From: Lycocorax pyrrhopterus obiensis | Taxonomy: Eukaryota; Chordata; Aves; Passeriformes; Paradisaeidae | NCBI GenBank assembly: GCA_014706295.1 | Contig: JACSVZ010000038.1 | Span: 1,364,001-1,428,000, forward strand | Direction of reading: 5' to 3' | Length of the DNA stretch: 64,000 nucleotides | Shown here: in pieces, positions 26,873 to 34,862 of the stretch | Layout of the letters: each line of letters opens with the position of its first letter | Position numbering within the stretch: position 1 is the stretch's first letter | Program-made: the position numbers and the translations under genes | The notes under the pieces: model-generated | Databases searched by the model: none | Told to the model about the DNA's origin: nothing | Seen by the model: the letters and a program-made list of their open reading frames with translations, nothing else

Positions 26873-28642
26873 TCAGGCTGACAGGTACTTCCAGGTGCTG
26901 ACGAAGGCGGTGGGGATGAGGGAATAAGGCACCGTGGTGACGCTGCTCCAGGTGTCGGATGAGGGGTCGTAGCAGTCCAGGGTCTTGCAGCGCTGAGCCC
27001 CGCAGTAGCCCCCCACCACATAGAGCCTGTTCCCCGAGGTAACAGCGCGGCAGCTGATGCGCTTGGCGGTGACATCCCCGAACTTGGACCACTGGAAGGT
27101 GTCACTGTGGAAGCGGTAGGCGGAGCTGGCGGAGAACTCCGTGTCCCCACCGATGACGATGACGTGGCTGCCCACCACGGCGGCGGCCGTGTAGCGCCAG
27201 GGCTGGGGGCAGCTGGCGGGCACCGTCCAGCGGTTCTGGCAGGGGTCGAAGCACTGCACCTTGGGCAGCTTGTTCTGGTTGGCGCTGGTGCCCCCGAAAA
27301 CAAACAGCTTCATCTTGGCTCCCACCACGGCAGCGTTGCTCACACCTTCCCGGAGAGGAGCCACCAGGGACCACTTGTCCAGCTGAGGGTCGTAGTGCTC
27401 CACTTGCTTGAGGGACACGGAGGGAGAGGCAGGGAAGGCCCCGCTCATGGCCGTGTGACCGCCCACCACGTACAGGCAGTGGTCCAGCTCAGCGGAGCCG
27501 TGGCCAAACCGTGCCACCAGCATGGGAGCAGCTTTGGCCCACTCGTCGTGGAGGGTGTCGTACACCCAGACGTCCCTGGAAGCGCCGTTCTCGGAGCCCT
27601 TGCCGCCGGTGATGTAGACCTTGCAGCCGATGGCGCAGGCACTGCACTCCTTGCGGGGGCTGGGGATGTCGGCACGAGGGATGATCTCGCTGGTTTTATG
27701 GTCCAGCGTGTAAATCTTGTCGCACATGAAGGTCTGGCCCCCGAGCAGCAGCAGGGCCTGGCTGACCTTGCGGGGCCGGGCACAGCACCCCGTCACCAGG
27801 CCGTCGTTCTGCAAGATCTTCATTTTGCATCGCACGGCGTCGGCCACGATCTCCTCCCCCAGCTTGTGGCTGGTCACCAGCTTCTCACAGGCCACCTGCT
27901 TCCGCAGGTAGGACTCGGGCAGCAGGGCCAGGCGGACGGAGCGCAGCAGCTCGGGCAGGACTTCGTGGCGTCGGGGCAAATCATAGCGGATCCAGCCTAT
28001 AACAGCTTCATAGACCAGCGTCTCATCCTCCACCTCCAGCTCCTCGCTCTCCACCAGCTCCAGCAGCTTGTCTTTGGGCAGTCGGAGGAAATCTTCAGTT
28101 TTGCAGAGCGAGGTGAAGTTGGCCAAGGCCATCCTCCAGGACAGCTCCAGCAGCCGCTCGCAGCAGTGGGCATCGGACAGCAGCAGCATGTTCAGGCAAT
28201 TCCCAGGGTAGAGATTCTTCTCCAGAAAGTCAGCCGAAGCATCCCGGATATCCTGGAACTGCAGCATGTCCCCGGCCTCCAGCAGGGACTCTGCGTTCTC
28301 CTCGTTGATCAGCACCCGGGCTGAGTAGGCATAGTCCAGCAGCAGCTCCAGCACCTCGGGGTGCAGGGAGTCGTGGAAGTTGACCTCGGCATCTTTGCTC
28401 TCCTTCAGGCCTCCGCTGAACATGGCGTTGAAGTAGCGGCTGCAGGCGGCCAGGACGGCGCGGTGGCAGGGGAAGCTCTTGTTCCCCGCCCGCAGCACCA
28501 CGTCGGTGAAGAGGTTCTGCTGGCGGAGCAGGTTCAGTTGGGTGAGGAGGCTGTCGGCGTGGCCCGGTTTGTGGAAGAGGTGGATGTTCATGGAGCCGGA
28601 GCTCGAGCGGGATTTCCGGTTCTCGTGGCTGCTGACGGACAT
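26873..28642 (-). CDS. ENC3: ENC-family BTB-BACK-Kelch protein, ENC1-like; best call ENC3
   Basis: A single uninterrupted coding exon of 589 codons plus stop has exactly the length of ENC1 and KLHL25 (ENC2). The start MSVSSHENRKSRSS and end STWKYLSA match family termini. BTB domain about 36-140 (LFTDVVLRAGNKSFPCHRAV), BACK domain about 150-250, and six Kelch repeats about 296-580, each with a Gly-Gly pair and a spaced Tyr/Trp (VYITGG, LYVVGG, LFVFGG, VIVIGG). Family role: the BTB binds cullin-3 and the Kelch propeller recruits substrates or actin; ENC1 is a neuronal, actin-associated cullin-3 adaptor. By remembered sequence it is closer to ENC1 than KLHL25 but too divergent (for example in the BACK region, PESYLRKQVACEKLV) to be a bird ENC1 on another chromosome. 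I therefore assign the third paralog, ENC3, described in non-eutherian vertebrates. A splice-acceptor-like TCGCAG lies just upstream of the ATG, fitting the 5'UTR intron seen in ENC1. The CDS is very GC-rich but intact. Confidence 0.85.
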   Translation of the reverse strand: MSVSSHENRKSRSSSGSMNIHLFHKPGHADSLLTQLNLLRQQNLFTDVVLRAGNKSFPCHRAVLAACSRYFNAMFSGGLKESKDAEVNFHDSLHPEVLELLLDYAYSARVLINEENAESLLEAGDMLQFQDIRDASADFLEKNLYPGNCLNMLLLSDAHCCERLLELSWRMALANFTSLCKTEDFLRLPKDKLLELVESEELEVEDETLVYEAVIGWIRYDLPRRHEVLPELLRSVRLALLPESYLRKQVACEKLVTSHKLGEEIVADAVRCKMKILQNDGLVTGCCARPRKVSQALLLLGGQTFMCDKIYTLDHKTSEIIPRADIPSPRKECSACAIGCKVYITGGKGSENGASRDVWVYDTLHDEWAKAAPMLVARFGHGSAELDHCLYVVGGHTAMSGAFPASPSVSLKQVEHYDPQLDKWSLVAPLREGVSNAAVVGAKMKLFVFGGTSANQNKLPKVQCFDPCQNRWTVPASCPQPWRYTAAAVVGSHVIVIGGDTEFSASSAYRFHSDTFQWSKFGDVTAKRISCRAVTSGNRLYVVGGYCGAQRCKTLDCYDPSSDTWSSVTTVPYSLIPTAFVSTWKYLSA

Positions 28643-28949
28643 AGTGCTGAGGCCGCTCTGCGAGGCAAAACCGGCGAGTCAGCACGGGCAGCGCGGTCCC
28701 CGGCCCGGCACGGCCGGGGGTGCAGCGCCGGGACGGCGGCGGCGGAGAGGAGCCGGCGGCGGGAGCGCGGTACCGGCCGGTAACGGGAGCGTGGGGGGGG
28801 CGTCCCGCAGCCGCGGGGCACTGACCGAAACAGAGCAGCGGGAGCTCCCAGACCAAACGCCGGTGCAGCGCACGGCTCCGCCGGGCCTCACGTAGTACCG
28901 GGGAGGGGGCGATGTGCGCTCCCGGTGATGCCCGCGCCCAGCTCGCCCC

Positions 28950-29315
28950 GCGGTCCCGCACCCAGCTCAGGGGGCGCGCACGCGGTCCCCCACCCGGCTC
29001 CGCGGTCCCGCACCCAGCCCGCGGTCCCCTACTCGGCTCCGCTGTCCAGCACCCAGCTCAGAGGTCCCGCACCCGAACCCGCGCTGTCCCACCCGGCTCC
29101 GCTGTCCCGCGCCTGGCTCAGCTATTCTGCACCCGGCCCTGCGGTTCCGCGGTCCCGCACTTGGTCCCGCACCTGCCCCCGCGGTCCCGCACCTGGTACA
29201 GCTGTCCCGCACCTTCCCCCGTTATCCTGTACCCGGTCCCGCACGGTCCCGCACCCGGTTCCGTACCCGGTTCCGTACCCGGTTCCGTACCCGGTCCCGC
29301 ACGGTCCCCGCTCCG
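28950..29315. repeat. GC-rich degenerate tandem repeat upstream of ENC3
   Basis: Roughly 25-bp units built on GGTCCCGCACCCGGCTCCG recur imperfectly for about 360 bases. They end in a tighter run of GGTTCCGTACCC units (about 29,258-29,300). Uninterrupted ORFs on the plus strand are a by-product of the repeat. It lies between the ENC3 coding exon and its likely promoter, so it probably falls in the 5'UTR or first intron. Confidence 0.75.
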
Positions 29316-29339
29316 CTCCGGCTCTGCCGCCGCCCCGCC

Positions 29340-29470
29340 GCCGCCGCGTGGCCGCCCCGTGCTGGCCCCGCCCCCTGCCTCCCCGCAGCCAATCAGCGGC
29401 CGCGGCGCCCGGCGCTCGCTCTTTGTGAATGGGAGGCGGGGCCGGCCGCGCGCACGCGCCGCCCGTTGAC
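29340..29470 (-). promoter_or_regulatory. CpG-island promoter with CCAAT and GC boxes, probably for ENC3
   Basis: A CCAATCAG box (29389-29396) lies between two Sp1-type GC boxes (CCCCGCCCCC near 29366 and GGGAGGCGGGG near 29431) within dense CpG. There is no plus-strand gene nearby, so ENC3 on the minus strand is the natural target. Directionality is inferred. Confidence 0.5.
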
Positions 29471-29479
29471 CCCGCCCTG

Positions 29480-31020
29480 CCCGGGGGCAGCGTGGCCGTG
29501 TCCCCTCCTCACGTGTGCGGGTGTCCCCCGGTGTCCCCCGGTGTCCCCCGGTCCGAACATCGCAGCACGGCCCGGACCGCGGCCAGCCCCGCCGCGGGGC
29601 CGGGACGGCGGATCTGAGGCTCCCGAGCGCGGCGGAGCTTTGCGGACGGAGTCACCTCGCCATAAAGGGCCATAAACGGGGCAGCCGGGCTGGGATCAGC
29701 AGCGCCTGCCCGCGGCCTTTGGATCCCGGCCTGCTGACACAGGCAGGTCGCGGCCGAACAAACCAGCCCTGCTCAGTAAATGTTTTCCTGCATGGAGCCC
29801 ACCTCAGAAATTTGGAACCCAGCCCAACATCTGCACCAGCAACACCGGGGCAGGGTGCTTTCCTTGCCAACGAAAGGAACTATCACCCTCTCTCGGGAGC
29901 AAGAGACGAGTTAGGCTGATGGCCACATCAGAAAAGAGAAGAAAACCACCAAGTTTTGGGAGGATTGGGTCTGCCTGCACAAGAGCTTGTGCTAAAATCG
30001 AGTGAGTGCTGCCCTGGAGAGGCAGCAGCAGCCGCCACAGGTGGTTAAACACTGCGTGTCAGCAGGGATCAAAACCACCTCAAGAAAAACACCAATTCCA
30101 GAAATTCTGAATTACTCAATTTTGATTTATCTCTGCCCGTTCCAGCTTTACCAGCTGGAGTGTAAGGTCACTCGTTGAGGAAAGGATGAAGCAAATGCAC
30201 TTACAGCAGTTTACAGTGTCCTTTCTTTACATTAAAATTAATGCATGGGTAAGAGGTTTATTCATTTGGCATCAGAGGTTGTGCAGGGTTTCTTGTTTTT
30301 TTTAAATTGGTAGAGCTACACCTTGTCCTGTGCTGAGCAGTACAGTGAGTCCTGAAGGAATGATTTAACAGGGTTAAGAATACAAAATAAATTTGTTTTA
30401 TTATTAAAAAACACTAAACTGCAGCAGGAGCCACCATGGTGGGTGACAGGACCAGGCAATAGCCACAGCTGTCCCTAAGCAGAAGGACCTGGGTGTTCCC
30501 CCTGTTCAAGCACAGGACTGAGAAATGTAGAGAAAAAACAAGAGTCTCCTCCAGGTAAACCCTGAGTTGTACCAAAACCTGTCAAGCTGGCAGCAAATTC
30601 TCAGCACAGACAGGAAGGCATCCTCAGGGACACTCTGCAGGGTGAAATTCCAGATAAACACCAAGGACAGGGCAAAGGATAGAGTACCCAGGCCTCGCTC
30701 TGCTCTTTGAACACAGGCAGGACACAGCTCCCCGTGTCCAGGCCAAAAACAAGAACAAAAACCAAGGTCAAACCTGGAAGCGCAGCATGTGCCGTGCTGG
30801 GGGCAGGGACACGCAGACTAAGCAGAACTGTTTTCAAAAGATGCATTTCCATGGCAGTCAGGCAGGGGCTGGGAATTATTTCAGCAGGAGGAAGGCTGGT
30901 GACACATGTGGAGCTGCAGCTCACACAACACTAATGCTTTGGAGCCTTCCAGAACCAAAGATAAAGAACTCCCTGTTATCAGAGGGGAATGATCACTCAA
31001 GGGCACCTTTGAAGCATTTG
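29480..31020. other. Intergenic region between ENC3 promoter and PEX11G 3' end
   Basis: The CpG-rich part to about 29,650 includes a GTGTCCCCCG decamer repeated three times (29,519-29,550). It is followed by ordinary unique sequence with no convincing ORF. A minus-strand AATAAA (complement at 30397-30402) could be a distal PEX11G poly(A) site. Confidence 0.5.
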
Positions 31021-31025
31021 TGTCG

Positions 31026-31893
31026 TTTATTATTGGCAACGCCCAGAACTGTAACTGCAAACCCCATCTCGGCATTGGTTTGATTGCTCCTTTGAAAGGT
31101 GATGAATACATTTACTGCTTTTTTTTTTTTTTTTAAATTAAAAAAGGTCCCTTGGCAGCTGCCGGAGCCTGGTGGAAGAGCTCCACCCGGTGGCATTCCA
31201 CAAAGGCACAGCTGGAGCCTCAACTCTGTGGGAAGTCTCGACTTCCAACATTTCTCCTTAAATGAGCAAGGCAGGCTAGGAAGGTTCACGCTGCTTCCAG
31301 CTGCAATTTCCTGCCCCTCTCGCCTCTAAGGAAACACAACAGCCACAAACAACACCACTGCTCGCTCCTGTCTGAGCTCTGGGCATCAGCTCTGAGCCCA
31401 AACCCCAAAACACCTGGGGAACTCCCAGGAGAGGGGTCCCATCCCTGCTGGCTCAGATGCAGCACCAAGTGCTGAGCCTGGAGCGTGAACTTGCAGGATT
31501 CATCCCTTACCAGTTCTGTGTGACAGAACCGTGGCCATTGTGCTCTTTTAAGTGACAGAAAACACTGGGAGGTTGCATTTATCTTTTGGGACACATGGAA
31601 GCAGCTATTTTCCCCTCAGTTTCACCCATTGAAGCAGCTATTTTCCCCTCAGTTTCACCCATTGTAGGAGATTCTTGATTTTCAGAGGATTCACCTGAAT
31701 TATTTCTCTGATGAAGAGTGATAAAAATTGTCAACTACAAACAATCCCCTCTGCAACAGGCATCTTGATTCCAGTCCTGATTATGGGATATCTGGAATGA
31801 CAATCATCGACCCAGGAAAGTTAAAATACACCCTGCCTCACTTAAAGGCACCTCTACCATGTGATAACTGGGCTCCTGAAGCTCAGTTATGGC
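31026..31893 (-). other. Probable 3'UTR of PEX11G
   Basis: Runs from the TAA at 31894-31896 to a minus-strand AATAAA (complement TTTATT at 31026-31031). It includes a T15-type run near 31,120 and a perfect 33-bp direct duplication at 31598-31663. A longer form ending near 30,390 is possible. Confidence 0.45.
31598..31663. repeat. 33-bp tandem duplication
   Basis: Two adjacent copies of a 33-base unit beginning GAAGCAGCTATTTTCCCC and ending CACCCATT occur in the probable 3'UTR of PEX11G. Copy starts are 31598 and 31631. Confidence 0.9.
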
Positions 31894-33827
31894 TTAAGCA
31901 GCTTCAGAATTTGCTCCTCTTGATGCCTGGTAGATTCCAATCACGGAGGAGATGGTCCCCAGGAGCCCTACTAACCATGGAGGGAACCTTCCTGCCCAAA
32001 GGAATCCTGGAGGCAGCCAGTGGATTGCATTGGAGAGATCTGCTGTGTCCATGAGGATGCTCAGAACTTCAGCCTTCACCTGGGCTCTCAGCTTCTGCTG
32101 GCTCTGAGGTGAAGAACTGCTGCTGGAAGAAAAGGTGGTATTAGTGACAGCCCAGAATGTCCTAATAACTGTGATGGCTACAAGTGAGAACTGACAGATG
32201 TGGGTGAATTACAGGAAAGATGAAGAGGGACTTTGGACAAGGGCACGGAGGGACAGGACACAGGGAATGGCTTCCCAGTGCCAGAGGGCAGGGCTGGATG
32301 GGATATTGGGAAGGAATTGTTCCCTGGGAGGGTGGGGAGGCCCTGGCACAGGGTGCCCAGAGCAGCTGTGGCTGCCCCTGGATCCCTGGCAGTGCCCAAG
32401 GCCAGGCTGGACGGGGCTTGGAGCAGCCTGGGACAGTGGAAGGTGTCCCTGCCATGGCAGGGGTGGCACTGGATGGGCTTTAATGTCCCTCCCAACCCAA
32501 ACCATCCTGCGATTGTGGGATTAGCTGTACAGCCACGGAGGGAAATCCTACCACTCGTGCTGGCTCAGTTTTCTTCTTAACTGGAACAAGATTCTCAGGG
32601 ATCTGAAAAGAACAGAATTACTTCTCCTACAGCACCAAACAGGAGGGGTTTTTCTCCCTCATGCACTAACTGCCTCAATGAGGAAGAGCACCTCCTACGG
32701 CTTCGTGGTATCCCGGTGTCAGGGCACTGGGACCATGCCCGCCCCTCCCGTGCCCATCCCGGCCGTACCGCAGGATGCCCAGGAGCAGGGCACAGCCCCA
32801 CAGCGCCGTGCTCCGCGTCCACCACTTCTGGGAGCCGGCGCGGACGATGCCGACATCCGCCGCCCACGCCAGGTGCTCGCAGGGGTAGTAGAGCTGGTTG
32901 GCCACGTTGCAGAGCACCGAGAGCCCCCGCACCAGCGCGTCCTCGCCCTGCGGGGAGCCGCACATGGGGCACGCCCGGGGAGGGGCCGGGGGGGGCTGGC
33001 GGGGACCCCCGGCCCCCCGCTCACCTCGGGGCCCAGCCCGTAGCTGCAGCTGTGCCGGAGCATGGCCAGGTCGTCGAAGAGGCGCAGGGCGGTGCGGCAG
33101 GAGCTGAGCTGGGCGGAGGCGGCCAGGAGCCCCCCGGGCAGCCCCGCGGGCCCGGGCAGCGCTCCCCCCGCCAGCTGGCAGCCGTAGGACAGCGCCCGGA
33201 CCTGCGGGGGCACGGCCCGGAATCACCGGGTGCAGAGGCCCAGGGAAGGTGATGCTGGGACCAGCGCTGGTTACCTCTTTTTCTCTCTTTCTCCTCTCTT
33301 TAATCCTCTCTTTTTCTCCCTCTTTTCTTCTTTCTTTCTCTTCTCCTTTCTCTAATTCACCTCTCCCTCTTTAACTTCTTTTCCCATTACTCAAACCCCA
33401 CTGCCCTGTGCTCAAGGACTCCTATACCCATTTCCATCCCAAGCGCGTAATTTACCGATAAAACTTTGATTTTGAACGCCTTTGTCGTTCCTTTCCATCA
33501 ACGAGCGCTTACGAATCTCTCAGGTGCTTCCTTCCCCTTAAGGGTGGGTCGCCACAGCAGAGTCGGGCCCCGTCGTTCACCGCCCGGTACCGGAGGGCTC
33601 AGACCCCTCACTCACCGCCCGGTACCGGAGGGCTCAGACCCCCCTCCCCACTCACCACCCGGTACCGGCGGGCTCAGACCCCTCACTCACCGCCCGGTAC
33701 CGGAGGGCTCAGACCCCTCACTCACCGCCCGGTACCGGAAGGCTCAGACCCCCTCACTCACCGCCCGGTCGCGGCCCCGGTGCGTCTCCAGCGCGGCCAT
33801 GAGGCCCCAGAGCGCGCCCGCCGCCAT
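31894..33827 (-). CDS. PEX11G: PEX11G (peroxisomal membrane protein 11C), five exons
   Basis: Minus-strand exons in order: 33762-33827 (ATG at 33827), 33025-33201, 32769-32947, 32552-32602, 31894-32122 (stop TAA). All junctions are GT-AG and phases join to 233 residues; human PEX11G is 241. Exon 1 reads MAAGALWGLMAALETHRGRDR, exon 2 has SSCRTALRLFDDLAML, exon 3 has NQLYYPCEHLAWAADV, and the small 51-nt exon 4 has RSLRILFQLRRKL, matching the human RSLWMLLKLRQRL segment. The last exon carries LSNAIHWLPPGFLWAGRF then PPWLVGLLGTISS, the C-terminal membrane segment. Role: peroxisomal membrane protein of the PEX11 family involved in elongation and division of peroxisomes. Introns are short except intron 4, which contains a CR1. 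Intron 1 contains a tandem array built from the exon 1 splice donor region. Confidence 0.93.
32220..32516 (+). mobile_element. CR1 LINE 3' fragment in PEX11G intron 4
   Basis: About 300 bases of CR1 3' end in sense orientation on the plus strand, opposite to PEX11G. It ends with CCCAACCCAAACCATCC and is almost the same as the copy at 22,655-22,937. It lies between exons 31894-32122 and 32552-32602 and is about 36 bases from the latter. Confidence 0.9.
33276..33402. repeat. Polypyrimidine (plus) / polypurine (minus) tract in PEX11G intron 1
   Basis: About 125 bases are almost entirely C and T on the plus strand (runs such as CTCTTTTTCTCTCTTTCTCC). The transcribed PEX11G RNA would therefore be purine-rich here. 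Confidence 0.85.
33571..33761 (-). repeat. 34-40-bp tandem array duplicating the PEX11G exon 1 splice-donor region
   Basis: Five imperfect units (ACCGCCCGGTACCGGAGGGC then TCAGACCCCTCACTC on the plus strand) directly abut the end of exon 1. On the minus strand each unit carries GGGCG followed by GTGAG (GTGAA in the outermost), matching the authentic donor at 33760-33761. Decoy GT positions are 33723-33724, 33689-33690, 33653-33654, 33613-33614 and, degenerate, 33579-33580. Confidence 0.88.
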
Positions 33828-33910
33828 GGCAACACTTCCGGGTGTGAAGTCACGTGCTGGCGCGGGGCACGTCGGGAAGGAGGCGGATCCGTCGCCATGG
33901 CAACGCGGCC
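33820..33910. promoter_or_regulatory. PEX11G promoter with two RFX-type X-boxes, ETS site and E-box
   Basis: GTCGCCATGGCAAC at 33891-33904 differs at one position from the palindromic RFX X-box GTTGCCATGGCAAC. A weaker copy, GCCGCCATGGCAAC (33820-33833), overlaps the PEX11G start codon. Between them lie ACTTCCGG (33834-33841, GABPA/ETS type) and CACGTG (33851-33856). Such layouts are typical of bidirectional CpG promoters; function is inferred. Confidence 0.55.
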
Positions 33911-34490
33911 TGGCTGCCCCGCAGCCCAGCCGGGCCCTGCAGGGGATGGTGCCCGCTCCGGGATGGGTCCCGCTGTCCGTGCCCCTCACGGCCTCCGCAC
34001 CCCTCCAGCGAGTCCCCCGTTAGCCCTTTTCTCACCCCCGGTTTCCCCGTTCTGGGGGGTTCGAGGCCGGCCCCGCCGCTGGGGTGGTGCTGGGCCCGGC
34101 CGGGGTTGGTTCAAAGAAATTTCAGAAACCCAACTTTAAGAGGCCCTTAAAGTGGTCGGCGGTCCCCGTTGTGCCCCGACTGTTCTCTGTCCGCTTGCAC
34201 ACGGATCCCCACGTCCCCGTCGTCAGATCTTCCCCTGTCCCACCTTCAGAGAGCTCCCAGCCCCCAGTGGAGTGATGGAAGGAGAACATTCTGTGTGGAG
34301 ACAGAGGGAAATCGGGCTCTCTCCATCCTCCTACACCTTCCCGTACCCAGCACGTGGATCCCACCCGCTGCCTCCCGGCCTCCAGTGGGTCCAGTGGCTT
34401 GGCACAGAGTTGCACTCACACCGATGTTAATTAAAGCTGTTAGAACTACTTGGATATTTTGCTTTCTGTTTTTATAGCCGAGTATCACAG

Positions 34491-34700
34491 AATCCCAGAA
34501 TTTCCTGAGCTGGAAGGGACCGACAGGGATCATCAGCCCAGCCCCTGTCCCTGCACAGACACCCCAACAATCCCACCCTGGGCATCCCTGAGAGCGCTGT
34601 CCAAACGCTCCTGGAGCTCTGGCAGCCTTGGGGCCGGGACCATTCCCTGGGGAGCCTGGGCAGTGCCCCAGCACCCTCGGGGGGAAGAACCTTTTGAGTA
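34491..34700 (-). mobile_element. CR1 LINE fragment, antisense
   Basis: Begins ATCACAGAATCCCAGAAT then GAGCTGGAAGGGACC on the plus strand, the complement of a CR1 3' end. It belongs to a subfamily different from the 22.7 and 32.3 kb copies. Confidence 0.85.
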
Positions 34701-34799
34701 AAATCATCCTTTGAGTAAATCAATCTGATTTCATAAAACAGGTTCATAGCACTAAGCAGGGTCTCTCCCAGCCAAGCTTTTGCTGCACAGCCTCTCCAG

Positions 34800-34862
34800 T
34801 CTGGGGACTGGACTTGAGATCCTTGTGGGTCCCTTCCCACTTGGGACATTCAGTGATTCTGA
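34800..34862 (+). mobile_element. Short CR1 3' tail, sense
   Basis: About 60 bases resembling the CR1 3' terminus (GACTTGAGATCCTTGTGGGT, CCCTTCCCACTTGGGACATT, CAGTGATTCT). It lies 100 bases from the antisense fragment, so the two are separate insertions. Confidence 0.75.

Noticed and set aside
27107..28324. 405-codon plus-strand ORF
   Set aside because: Antisense shadow of the ENC3 coding exon, caused by its GC-rich third positions.
28912..29469. 185-codon plus-strand ORF
   Set aside because: Periodic PAPRSRT-type peptide generated by the tandem repeat upstream of ENC3.
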